A stretch of 28,213 nt of DNA. It comes from Haplomitrium mnioides (Eukaryota > Marchantiophyta > Haplomitriopsida > Calobryales). A program made the position numbers and the translations under genes. Under the pieces are notes generated by a model. That model had not been told where the DNA came from and did not search any database. It was given only the letters and a program-made list of their open reading frames with translations. Positions 10,251 to 19,499 of the stretch are shown here, piece by piece. The stretch is from NCBI GenBank assembly GCA_049999725.1, contig JBNGIS010018920.1, positions 1 through 28,213 on the forward strand, given 5' to 3'. Each line of letters starts with the position of its first letter. Position 1 is the first letter of the stretch.

Positions 10251-11000
10251 GGAACAAGAGGATGTTGATCTGAATTAAGAAAGAAAAGAGAAAATCAAGT
10301 ATTTGCATGTTTAGAGTTGTTGTATGCAAACTCCACATCCGATAAAAATTTATCCCAATCTATGTGACAAACGTTGATAAATGATCAAAACATATCCTCC
10401 ATAGTGCAATTCATGCATTTGATTTACCCATTTGTTTGAGGATGATAGGTCATAGACACAGATAGTTTGGTACCCAAAACTTGCTAGTTAATCGTGGATC
10501 TCTATCAGATACTAACACTTTTGTCATTCCATGATAAGAGAAGACTGTATCAAAGTACATCTTTGTCAATTGTGGAGCATCCACTTTTGGTGCTAGATAA
10601 ATCTACTTGCTTAGCACACCACACTGGCAATAAACCTACGAGACGTGGTTGGAAGCAAAGTGATAAGATCTAAACTTACATGTTCTCAACGAGCAATAAG
10701 AATTGGTAGTGGTTGAAGAAGGCCAACTAATTTTTGATTTGAAGCCTCATTTTGCTGACAATTTTCACAAGAATGAATAAAGCCACGAACATATCGAGCT
10801 AGGTTTGGCCACCACCAAATGAGTTGAATCAACTCTATAGTATTGTCTACCCCAAGATGCCCAAAGACTAGAATATCATGTGCTTTTTTGTAAACAATCC
10901 ATTTGAAATGCATCATCTTGTGGAACATATATTTGATGGTCTTGATAAAGAATACCATCCCGAATGGAAAATGTATGATACTCACTATCTTTGACTACCA
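10250..11000 (-). pseudogene. Element B integrase relic
   Basis: The 10686-10985 piece keeps a complete-looking HHCC zinc-binding module: AHD, GHLGVD and CENC, followed by KLVGLLQPLP. The catalytic core continues leftwards with VSLDL (first Asp) and SDRD (second Asp) retained. The third catalytic residue is changed: the codon at 10418-10420 gives Lys where Glu is expected, right after a stop in the HPQTNG segment. About 20 bp are missing after SDRD relative to C. Confidence 0.75.
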
Positions 11001-11189
11001 AATGTGCCCTAATAAGTTTAAAGAAGGCATCTTCTTATAACTTTTGTCAAAAGCTGTCACTAGTTGCTTATTCAAGATGCAACATACTAGCACTTGCAAC
11101 CTCCAATATATTTTGTCAATGATCCAGTCTCTGTGACAATGCATTAGAAATGGTATGGAACCTTCCCGACTTGTACTCCAACTTGATAT

Positions 11190-11640
11190 CAAAGAGTTGT
11201 AGTTGATCTTCCCATTGATGATGATGACTTGTCATATTCTCCAAGTGAATTGATTGCAACAAAGGCTTGTGATCAGTGCGCACAAGTATTTGCTTTCCTA
11301 AAAGATAATGTCTTCAAACTTTGGTAGCATATACCATCGCCAATTGCTCTCTATCCCTTGCAGAATAATTCCTCTCCGTCGCATTTAGTTGGCGTGATAT
11401 CAAAGCAATCAGATGAAGTCTATCCTCAAACATGTGTTGTAACACTGCTCCAATAGCAAAATTTGAAGCATCAAAATCAACTATACAATGTGCATTTGTG
11501 CCATATAGTTGTAGAATTGGATGAGAAGACACCACATCCTTGAGTTGTTGAAATGCCCCTTGCTCTTTGGTCATCCATTGAAACTTTGCCTCTTTTCCTA
11601 GTAGATCTGTAAGCGATGTAGCAATATGAGCATAGTAGTG
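11190..11640 (-). pseudogene. Element B RNase H relic
   Basis: The open piece 11314-11574 reads TKEQ-FQQLKDVVSSHPIL, then IVDFDASNFAIGAVLQ, LHLIALISRQLN, ERNYSARDREQLAMVYATKV. The catalytic Asp (DAS) and Glu (REQL) are kept. It is among the best preserved coding pieces of B and aligns nearly residue for residue with C. Confidence 0.8.
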
Positions 11641-11649
11641 GATGCATTT

Positions 11650-11909
11650 TTGATAAAAACTTGCTAATCTATTGAAAACTCAAACATTCTTTGCATCATG
11701 TAGTGTTGGCCACTCCACAATAGCATTGATTTTCTCTTCCTCCATCTTGATACCATACGCATACATTTTATGTCATAGGTAAGTCACCTCTTGCTTCCAA
11801 AACTCACACTTAGACTTCTTGCAATAAAACTTCCAATTGCGTAGTCTTTGTAATACTTCCTTGAGATGAGCATGATGCTTAGCTTGACTTTTACTAAAAA
11901 TAAAGATAT
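11650..11909 (-). pseudogene. Element B RT palm/connection fragment
   Basis: Aligns with A 2790-3062 and C about 14345-14640. It contains the LQRL-NWKFYCKKSKCEFWKQEVTYL segment and the Y-KV-A-GIKMEEEK region on the minus strand. It ends at the insertion point of element C. Compared with A and C, roughly 50-56 bp that would include the catalytic Asp-Asp codons are missing at this junction. Confidence 0.75.
11905..11909. repeat. Left target-site duplication of element C
   Basis: GATAT immediately before the TG of C's 5' LTR. The partner after the 3' LTR is GATAC (24633-24637). Four of five bases match, as expected for an aged 5-bp gypsy duplication. Confidence 0.75.
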
Positions 11910-12294
11910 TGTAACAGTACAAGCATAAGGTTGTGCTATTTATAAGAAAATAGAGAGGAGTGAAGGAAGTGGTAGTGAGTCACTTTTAGGGTTGAGATTA
12001 GATTACTTGCCTTTGAAGTCACTTTTGGTATAGAATCACTTTTAAGGCTGAAATTAGAAGTGACTTGTAAGTGAAGAAAGAGGGATGACACCCTCTTCTC
12101 TTGTATAAATAGAAGGGTTTCTTAGCCCTACTCTTCATTCTGGAATTCCTCTCAATTTTGTTTGGCTCTTTGGTTGCTTGGCTTTGGTTAATACTCTTGG
12201 CTTTGGTTTGCTTATTAGCCTTGAGTTGTGTAACTCTTTTAGAGTTATCTTAGAGTGCTACTTATTTGGAAATTGGTCTTTGAGTTTTTTTACA
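11910..12294 (+). repeat. Element C 5' LTR
   Basis: Starts TGTAACAG and ends TTTTTACA. U3 contains repeated AGTCACTTTT words and an inverted AAGTGACTT. The TATA element is TATAAATAG at 12104-12112. The 3' end adjoins the PBS directly. It aligns without gaps to 24248-24632. Confidence 0.95.
12104..12112 (+). promoter_or_regulatory. TATA box in element C 5' LTR
   Basis: TATAAATAG, conserved at the same place in the 3' LTR (24442-24450) and in the LTRs of A and B. Transcription of the element would start shortly downstream. Confidence 0.65.
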
Positions 12295-12312
12295 TTGGTA
12301 TTAGAGCCACGG
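12295..12312 (+). promoter_or_regulatory. Element C primer binding site (initiator tRNA-Met)
   Basis: TTGGTATTAGAGCC begins immediately after the LTR. It matches the initiator tRNA-Met PBS TGGTATCAGAGC with one C-to-T change. The B copy at 26393-26410 has the unmutated core. Confidence 0.9.
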
Positions 12313-12326
12313 TTCTTTTTTGTGGA

Positions 12327-13096
12327 ATGGAGAATCAAGAAGCAAGGATGCAAGAAATGCAACAACAAATTGAACATCTTTCTTGCTTGCTAGAAGTTCA
12401 AATGCAATGGGGAAGATGGCACCTTTTCAAAAAGAAGAAAGTCGTATGCAGTTTCCCAAGCCAAAAGCATATAATAGGAAGAAGATTCCTGATGTATTTG
12501 AGAATTTCTTGTTCGATTGCGAACAATATCTTGAGGCTACCAACATAAGAGAGGATGGTTGAAGAATTTTATTTGCTGCAAGTTGATTGGAAGGAGTGGC
12601 AAAAACTTGATGGAGGTATCAAATTGAGCAAGCTCAACATGAATTTGTCACTCCAATTGCTTCTTAGCAAGAGTTTAGAGAAGCAGTGAATCTAAGATTT
12701 AGGGTTTGGAATGCTCCAAAGGTGGCAATAGATTGCTTGGAAAAATTGAAGCAACTTGATACGGTAAGAAGCTATGTCATGCAATTTCAGAATATCATTA
12801 TGCAAACTTCTGATATAAGCGAGGGAGAAGCTTTGGATTGCTTTGTTCAAGGACTGAAGTCTTGTACTAGAATGGAAGTGACAATAAGAGAGCCCTTTCA
12901 ACTAGAAGAAGCAATGCGTATGGCGGAACGATACGACTCGCTACTAGCAACCACCAAAGCTAGACCACGTCCACAACAAGCTTTACCAAATATTCGTGTG
13001 CTAGCAAATGAGGTTGTACCTATGGAGATTGATGCGGCACAGACAGTGACAGCGCCTACACCAAAGTGGAGGATGTTTTTATTATTGACAACTTGA
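12327..13096 (+). pseudogene. Element C gag relic
   Basis: Start MENQEARMQEM at 12327, about 30 bp after the LTR. A glutamine-rich coiled segment and SCLLE follow, then a frameshift near 12410. The capsid region continues in other frames (DVFENFLFDCEQYLEA, then after stops EFREAVNLRF) into the open piece 12686-13096 with LKQLDTVRSYVMQFQNIIM, EALDCFVQGLK, CTRMEVT and MAERYDSL. This is the Retrotrans_gag pattern. Any zinc knuckle after 13060 is too damaged to call. It would form the virus-like particle shell if intact. Confidence 0.85.
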
Positions 13097-13169
13097 TATA
13101 TGATTGCAAATTGCTCACATCGCCAAGGTCGATCACGTGCTCTTGTTCAAACGACAACTATTGAAGAAG

Positions 13170-13640
13170 AAAATTAGGGAAACAACGGACCTCAATAAAG
13201 ATAGTCGAGCGGTTTATTAAGAGCTTGATTAGTTCCAATGGAATGACAAGCTCGACAGAAATTAGAAGCATCTTGTTTCATCTAGATAATGTGGTTGATG
13301 AGCATACTTGTAGAATGTTGGTAGATTGTGAAAGTTCTGAAAATTTCATGTTATTACGTTTTGCAAAGAAAGTCAAAGTTACGACTTTTCCTATCAAGGA
13401 AAGTTTTGTGACTATGGACAATGACCAAAAACATGAGGTATTCCACTCACACAAACCATTTCTTCTAAGGATTGGCAAAGAGTATGAGGAATCTATGGAT
13501 TTTGTTATTGCACTCATACAATATGACATTATTTTGGGTTTGCTTTGGCTTGAAGATCGTTTTGTCAAGTTGATTGGACAAAACAAAAAATTCAAGTTAC
13601 TTTATAAGGAGCGCAATTTTTTTTGGCGTTCAACATAGTT
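13170..13640 (+). pseudogene. Element C aspartic protease relic
   Basis: The open piece 13225-13638 reads LFHLDNVVDEHTCRMLVD, an active-site loop Asp-Cys-Glu where Asp-Ser/Thr-Gly is expected, SSENFM, then the flap and the C-terminal YDIILGLLWLED (ILG motif). It would cleave the gag-pol precursor, but loss of the triad Gly and Ser predicts inactivity. It lies between gag and RT. Confidence 0.85.
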
Positions 13641-13649
13641 GGTGAAGAG

Positions 13650-14640
13650 GCCCAAATCAGTTCAACATATGTTTTGATGGAGAAAGAGTTGCTTATTTTT
13701 GTTTTATGGATCAAGCCTATTATGGACTTGAATAAGGAGGGAGGTAAATCTGTACCAACTTCAATGATTGATGATATTTTGAAGGAGTTTTCAGATGTGT
13801 TTCCAGGTGATTTTCCAAAAGGGTTGCCAGATGATCATGGAATTCCCTTTCTGATTGAGTTGATACCAAGAAGTACTCCGTATAATCGGCCTATATATTG
13901 GTCATTGCCACAAAAGTTGGAAGAGCTTTGCAAGACCTTGGCGAATCTTCTTGAGAAGGATTTCATTCAGCATAGTACTTCACCTTGGAGAGCACAGTAT
14001 TCTTTGTACCAAAGAAAGATAGTGGATTTCATCTTTGTACTTATTATCGTGGTTTGAGCAAGCAAACCGTAAAGAATGCTTATCCCTTACCGTATATTGA
14101 TGATTTGTTGGATCGATTGAGTGGTGCGTGGTTCTTTTCCAAGCAAGATCTTTGAAGTAGTTATTAGCAAATTTCTATCAAGCCAAGTAATGTGCCGAAG
14201 ACAGCTTTTCGCACAAGGTATAGATATTTTGAGTAGAAGGTCCTTACATTTGGTCTCACTAATGTTGCGGCCATATTTATGGATCAAATGCATCGAATTT
14301 TTGATGGGCTATTGGATAAGTCGGTTTTGGTATTCTTTGATGATATTCTTATTTTTAGCAAAAATGAAGTTGAGCATTGTAATCAACTTAAAGAAGTTTT
14401 GCAAAGATTGTACAATTGGAAGTTTTATTGCAAGAGATCCAAGTGCAAATTTTGGAAGCAAGAGGTTACTTACCTAAGGCATAAGGTGTCTGCGGATGGT
14501 ATAAAGATGGACGAAGAGAAAATCAAGGTTATTACTGAGTGACCAACACCAAAGGAGGCAAAGGACATTAGAGCCTTCAATGGATTGGCAAGCTTCTATC
14601 AACGATTCATCCACTATTATGCACATATTGCTGCACCACT
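13650..14640 (+). pseudogene. Element C reverse transcriptase relic
   Basis: The leading linker contains ILKEFSDVFPGDFPKGLPDD, then the fingers with [17 protein letters not shown] frameshift follows near 14000, and then [24 protein letters not shown]. The palm motif keeps Phe-Phe-Asp-Asp, with the two Asp codons at 14339-14344, followed by ILIFSKNE. At least three stops interrupt it, including TGA near 14154, TAG near 14236 and TGA near 14540. Two of them (14236, 14540) fall where the family has Trp and one where it has Arg, consistent with C-to-T or G-to-A decay. Confidence 0.88.
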
Positions 14641-15127
14641 TGTAGATCTCCTAGTAAGGAGGTCAAGTTTCAATGGGCCGCCAAAGAGCAAGCGACATTT
14701 TAACAACTCAAGGATGTAGTCTCTTCTTGTCCTATTCTAGAGCTATATGATCCAAAGGCACGTTGTATAGTTGATTTTGATGCTTCTAATTTTTCTATTG
14801 GAGCAGTTTTGCAGCAAGAGTTTGAGGATGGACTTCATCCAATTGCCTTCATGTCACGTTGGTTGAATGCGGTGGAAAGAAACTATTCTGCAAGAGGTCG
14901 AGAGCAATTGGTAATGGTTTATGCTACCAAAATGTGGAGGCACTATCTTTTGAGAAGAATTGTGCTTATGCATACATATTACAAGGCATTGTTACAACCA
15001 ATCCATTTGGAAAATATAACAAGTCTACATTACCAATGGGAAGATCAATTGCAACTCTTTGATATCAAGCTAGAGTACAAGGTTCCACACCAATTTTGAT
15101 GTACTGTCACGAAGGTCGGATCATCGA
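14640..15127 (+). pseudogene. Element C RNase H relic
   Basis: The open piece 14809-15099 follows IVDFDASNFSIGAVLQQ and reads LHPIAFMSRWLN, ERNYSARGREQLVMVYATK, then YYKALLQPIHLENITSLHYQ. Asp (DAS) and Glu (REQL) are present, but the third acidic residue expected before the H/YKALL segment is Tyr. A frameshift after HQF leads into DVLSRRSDHRVN, the usual C-terminal end of this domain. Confidence 0.85.
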
Positions 15128-16027
15128 GTGAATACAATGGAGGTGAGCAACATTAGTATCTTATATTTAGATGATGCAACTAGTAGGAGTTATCATCAAA
15201 AACTACAAGAAGATGCTTTCTTTAGTCTTGTTCGAGAACAATTGGCCGTCAAGGATAGTGAGCATCATTTTTTTTCCATTCGAGATGGTATTCTCTATCG
15301 AGGCTATCAAATATATGTTCCATAAGATGATACGTTTTGAATGGCTTGTTTACAAGAAGCGCATGATCTTCCTATCTCTGGGCATCTTGGAGTAGATAAA
15401 ACTACAGAGTTGCTTCAACGCACCTAGTGGTGGCCTAACTTGGCTCAAGATGTTTGTGGTTTTGTTTGTTTGTGTGAAAGTTATCAACAAAACAAAGCTT
15501 CGAATCAAAAACTAGCGGGACTTCTTCAACCATTACTAATTTCTATTGCTCGTTGGAAACATGTAAGTTTGGATCTTGTCACTTCACTTCCAACTAGGCT
15601 TTGTGAGTTTACTGTTATTGTGGTATTTGTAGACAAGCTCAGCAAGCATATTCATTTAGCGCCAACGATGGATACAGTAGATGCTCCACAATTGGCAAAA
15701 ATTTGCTTTGATATTGTTTTTTTACCATCACAGAATGACGAAGGTGCTAATATCTAATAGGGATTTGCGTTTCACTAGAATGTTTTGGCGAGAGTTGCTC
15801 AAACTTCTAAAAACCAAACTTTCTATGTCTACTGCTTATCATCCGCAAACAAATGGGCAAACGAAGCGTGCTAGTTGCACTGTGGAGGACATACTTTGCG
15901 TGTTCATCAATGTTCATCACACCGATTGGGATAGTTTCTTACCAGTTGTGGAGTTTGCATACAACAACTTCAAACAAGCAAGTATTGGGTTTTCTCCTTT
16001 CTTTCTTAATTTGGGTCAGCATCCTCT
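15128..16027 (+). pseudogene. Element C integrase relic, N-terminal and core part
   Basis: The zinc module reads AHDLPISGHLGVDKT then C-E-S-Y, so the last Cys of HHCC is replaced by Tyr. The core keeps VSLDLVTSLP (first Asp). The second catalytic Asp is Asn (SNRD, codon 15756-15758) and the catalytic Glu is Lys (TKRA, codon 15864-15866). A frameshift lies near 15730. The reading SIGFSPFFLNLGQHPL runs straight into the LINE insertion at 16028 and resumes at 19391. Confidence 0.88.
16014..16027. repeat. LINE target-site duplication, copy next to the poly(A) end
   Basis: GGTCAGCATCCTCT, followed by the T run that merges with the last T. The other copy is at 19376-19390. The match is perfect, which indicates a younger insertion than the host element or chance preservation. 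Confidence 0.92.
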
Positions 16028-16057
16028 TTTTTTTTTTTTTTGACAGGAAGTAAAAAC

Positions 16058-16063
16058 TTTATT
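16058..16063 (-). terminator. LINE polyadenylation signal
   Basis: AATAAA on the minus strand, about 15-20 bases before the poly(A) tail at 16041-16028. Typical spacing for the 3' end of an L1-type transcript. Confidence 0.7.
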
Positions 16064-16081
16064 TCCAAACATCAAATACAA

Positions 16082-16093
16082 CCGCCTAGGCGG
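16082..16093. repeat. 12-bp perfect palindrome in the LINE 3' UTR
   Basis: CCGCCTAGGCGG lies about 20 bases upstream of the AATAAA in the transcript sense. It could form a short stem in the 3' UTR RNA, where LINE reverse transcriptases often recognise structure. Function is only inferred. Confidence 0.5.
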
Positions 16094-16310
16094 CAAAGCA
16101 TCAAACCCTGGACTAAAGCAAACCACTCCCTCAATGGTAGCCAAGTCGGGACACAAAGGTGTCCAGCGACAGCTACCCAAAAATGAAATCTATCACATGT
16201 TCTCCTGAGGTACATCACTAGCCCTAGGCCATCAATCCAAAAAATAATCAACATATCCTACAGTCAATTCTACTTCAAACCAACTCCAGTCAAAATGATA
16301 GCTTGAGACA

Positions 16311-17831
16311 CTATCTTTCTTCTGGTTCCACGGAGATTCGAGAGGGGATTACACTGTGCAACAGTGAATCATCCTCCGATGAGCCTTCCTGTGATTCATC
16401 ATCGTTCTCCAGAATTTTCTTCCCTCGGAGGTCTACCTTATGACACATTTGGTCCACCTTTCTGGCCGAAATCTGTCCTGTCATTTTCTCTGATCCCAGG
16501 GTCCTGGTCATTCCCTGAGATCTGCTCCGGGTGATCCGAAGTTCAGCAGCCATTGATCCTTTCTTTGGCTTGTTCCGCCGATTGTGCCGCTTGATGACCT
16601 TCTCCCACTTGTTTGGTCCCATGTCAGAGGCAAGCTCCTCCTCGGCTACCACTTGGGTCTCAACCTGCATTTGCTTCGCACCAACCATATAATCGATGAC
16701 CTCTGCTGCCCCTTCTAGTCCTATCTTTTTGCCAGTACCACAAGCCACCTCAATTCTAGCTGGAGGTGCACTTGTGTCTCTACTTGAGGCAGCCAGGGTT
16801 TTACCTAGCACAGAGGTTACAGCTCTCCTCTCTTCTTGTGCTGACTTAGGGTTGATAGAGTCCTTTCTCCCATGGCAGGTACTGCTTTCAGATTCTTCTT
16901 GTACTAGATTGTTACCAACAATCTTTGAAGGTGTACTCGCTTCTACCTTGCTTGCTGAGGGCTGCCTTTCTTGATTCTCCAACTTTTGTGAAACCGATGG
17001 AGAAGTGCCCGGGTTTCCTAAAGGTTCCTTATTGGCCTGCATGAGGGTCTCCCCCTTCTTTTTTAGGGCAAAACCACGGGCATTCCCTTTAGGACAATCT
17101 CCAACCAAGTGATCAGTGCTTCTGCAGAGGAAGCACCTGAGAGGTATTCCATCATATTCCACCTCCTGGGAGTAGGAGCCTTCGGGACACAACAGCTCCA
17201 AGACTGGACTCACTCCTTTGGATGTGTCCAGCTGAACACAGAATGTAACATGCATTCCATCTAGAGCTGGAGGGACATGAATGCAATTTCCAAAGGCACT
17301 GGCAATCATTGGCAGCTGATTGCGTAGCTCTTCAGGAAAAAATGGCAAGGTGATCCAAGTAGGAACCAAGGCTTGTTCCAACAGGGGGTCAAACCTAGGT
17401 CTCCAAGGTTGGAAGATGCATCTCATGTTCTTCATGCGTAAAGGTTCCCCTGTAAGAAGCGTGGATCTGACTCCATCTTCTTTTGTAGATACCAGAAAAA
17501 ATCCTTTGCCTAAGAGCCTGAGCACTGAGGCCTTCCAACCTTTCTGTACACAGATTTTTTCGAACCATGTCGAAATCTCCTTGAGGCCCGGGAAGAAGCT
17601 CCTGAAACGGCCAATGAGCATCCTCTTCTTTAGCTATGCCGTGGTGAGCATGCATAAGTCCTGGTCCACGCTGAGCACTTTATGAGGTAAGGATATTGTA
17701 TTCTTCCTCCTCACCTCTGCCCCCTGGCTCATGCGTTTACCAGGTACTGAGTGGCCATAGGATGTGCCAGGTTCTGAGAGCACTTCTTTTCTTGAACGTG
17801 ATCCAGGTCTCCATGGAGTTGCCATAGACAT
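16311..17831 (-). pseudogene. LINE ORF1 protein (DUF4283-like domain and CCHC knuckle), one in-frame stop
   Basis: ORF1 proteins of plant L1 elements bind RNA and form the ribonucleoprotein with ORF2 protein. The reading starts MSMATPWRPG at 17831 and stays in one frame for 507 codons to 16311, interrupted only by TAG at 17634-17636. An alternative start MLIGRF at 17621 gives 436 residues. After the stop, about residues 70-230 resemble DUF4283 (LIGRF-SFFPGLKEI, W-PRFDPLLEQALVPTWITLPFFPEEL). A knuckle C-F-L-C-R-S-T-D-H-L-V-G-D-C follows, with exact C-x2-C-x4-H-x4-C spacing. The C-terminal half is polar and basic (HNRRNKPKKG) and low in complexity. Codon integrity contrasts with the ruined chromovirus genes around it. 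Confidence 0.88.
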
Positions 17832-19375
17832 AAAAGGTGAATAGGAGCGGTGTCAAGACGGGCTTCCCACCGAACCAACTGTCGGGCAAAGTGTTTAGCT
17901 ATGTCTTCCTAGTAATGATGTCAAGTTTTTGCCAGCTAAGACCAGCTTGAACAACCTTCAGACCCAATCCCAATTCCGTAAAAAACTTGCTCGCAAAGCT
18001 CCCAACACTTTGCCTGCTCTGATTCCTCTGAGTGACGTCTGCAGCTAGCTCTGGCAGTTCGATGAGACTGAAGGTTTCAGACTGAAGGTTTGATCGCACA
18101 GAGACTGCCACCTACAGCTTTCTCCGGCCTGTCAAATATGTAGCCTTGTTCATGAAACCAGCACTAAGATGCGATACTCCTCTGCTTGTAACTCTCGCGA
18201 AGCTCAGAAGAACATCTCGCACAGCTCACAGACCCATCCTGCGACGGTCTTCTCCTGGGACAGCCTTCTCCAGCAGCCTAACACCTTCGAACTCCTAAAG
18301 CTACAGTCTGTTGATTCGCAAATGGTCACTCTGCTGATCTAGAAAAATCAAATGTCCATCTAAACTGCCTCATGCTGCGTTCCAGCACTTCCGAAATAGG
18401 AAAATTGCACTTACATTCCTCAAAAATCTGCTCGTGATTCTCTCAGTTTCATCTGCTCGATGCCTAGATCACGCTAGCTGGAAAGCAGACCGGGCGATCG
18501 TGTTTCTCAGCACACGCAATGCCAGTGTTCACAAACTCCATCGGCGTTAAGGGCCATCACGAGCAGCAAAAACGGACGCGTTTCCTCCCGTAAGTGTTCA
18601 CAAAACTCGCGAACAGACTCCAGTGGTGTTAGATAGTATCACGAGCAGCCAAAAACAGACGTTTTTTCTTTATTTTTTCGTTTGCGAAGGTCTTCTAGTG
18701 CTGAACCGGCCTTCACGATCTATAATGAGCCCTCTGTAGCCCACGAGCCTTTGCGAACTATCATTCTGCCACTTTGGGTTAACCTTGTGTCCTTCGAACC
18801 ATCTCCAGCGACGCTATCCTCCTGCGAAACGGCCGCTCGAAAACCTTCTCTCCTCTTGCTCACTCTGCACGTGAGCTTCCGCAGCTCCCTCGATAGTCCA
18901 CGCTCATGAACGTAGCTTGCTCGACAGTCTACCGTCGCAGCGCGCTCTCAGCATGCTTCGATTGACACTATGTTATGCACCTTCTTCGCTCAGCCCGCCA
19001 TCGCCAACTCGCAACCACTGTCCACTGTAAAATCGCGACCAGCCCTTGCTCGAGCTCTAGCTCAAACTAAGCAAAAAATACCTCAAAGAAATCAACTCGT
19101 TGAAACGATTCTCATTCGACCTCCTCTCGCAACGCGCAATGCCCGTGGCCACGAGCAAACTCCAAAAATTTTTATTTTTATTTTTAAATTTTTTCCACTT
19201 CTATGAGAGTTCTAACTCAAATCACGAGCTGCAAGTGTCAAAATACTCGTCTTCTAAAGACGAGATCCATCAACGTCCATCAAATGCTTTGAAGTGTGGA
19301 ATAGATTCACACTCTTCATCTTGAAGGAGCCACGATGGCCATCAAACCTCTCACCTCCGCCGGCTATTGCGAGTT
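17832..19375 (-). other. LINE 5' leader/promoter region
   Basis: GC-richer than the chromovirus DNA, with no ORF longer than about 78 codons and no domain trace. It lies between the intact 5' target duplication and ORF1, so it is taken as the internal-promoter 5' UTR. It contains a two-unit tandem repeat (18522-18668). An insertion of foreign DNA into the leader is possible but no second set of boundaries is visible. Confidence 0.65.
18522..18668 (-). repeat. Two-unit tandem repeat in LINE leader
   Basis: Plus-strand units begin CCAGTGTTCACAAACTC (18522) and TAAGTGTTCACAAAACTC (18591). Both continue through a 'tatcacgagcagc' or 'catcacgagcagc' block and an A run with 'acggac' or 'acagac'. 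Units are about 69 and 78 bp, the second with a small insertion. Tandem leader units act as promoter monomers in some L1 families, which is an analogy only. Confidence 0.75.
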
Positions 19376-19390
19376 GGTCAGCATCCTCTT
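19376..19390. repeat. LINE target-site duplication, 5' side
   Basis: GGTCAGCATCCTCTT, identical to 16014 onwards. The integrase reading of C continues directly after it and matches element B at 10100-10300. Confidence 0.92.
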
Positions 19391-19499
19391 GTTCTTGATG
19401 GTTTGCTTTCTCCTTCTTCTTCTAATGTTCCAAGTATTTCTACTTTTTTTGTCTCATTTATGTTCTTTCTTGCAAGATGCTCACAACCATCTTACTGAT
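19391..19499 (+). pseudogene. Element C integrase, short middle piece
   Basis: Continues the core/C-terminal integrase coding after the LINE. The bases align with the reverse complement of B at about 10120-10260 (the 'gttccaagt', 'tttctac', 'ttgcaagatg' series). It ends at CTGAT, the left target duplication of G2, and resumes at 23715. Confidence 0.85.
19495..19499. repeat. Left target-site duplication of G2
   Basis: CTGAT before the TG of G2. The partner is CTGTT at 23715-23719. Four of five match; a one-base deletion in the right copy is an equally good reading. Confidence 0.55.

Larger units (their letters stand above)
9195..11909 (-). mobile_element. Element B, 3' half (RT C-terminus to 3' LTR)
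   Basis: Minus-strand chromovirus of the A/C family. This half contains, from right to left, the C-terminal RT, RNase H, integrase and chromodomain remnants, and the 3' LTR at 9195-9620. It is separated from its other half (24633-26743) by insertion of element C. The bases at the two sides of C are GATAT (11905-11909) and GATAC (24633-24637), a near-perfect 5-bp target duplication. Confidence 0.88.
16028..19375 (-). mobile_element. Non-autonomous LINE with ORF1 only
   Basis: Bounded by a perfect 14-15 bp target duplication. The minus-strand 3' end carries a poly(A) tail (plus-strand T run up to 16041) and an AATAAA signal (16058-16063). Reading on the minus strand there are about 1.5 kb of 5' leader (19375-17832), one ORF (17831-16311) and a short 3' UTR of about 270 bp. 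The ORF2 expected for an L1-type element, with endonuclease and reverse transcriptase (about 3.5-4 kb), is entirely absent, although both ends look intact. It is inserted in C's integrase, antisense to it. Confidence 0.9.

Noticed and set aside
16696-17685. Plus-strand ORFs of 92 and 121 codons opposite the LINE ORF
   Set aside because: Shadows of ORF1; the minus-strand reading has the recognisable domain order and the knuckle.
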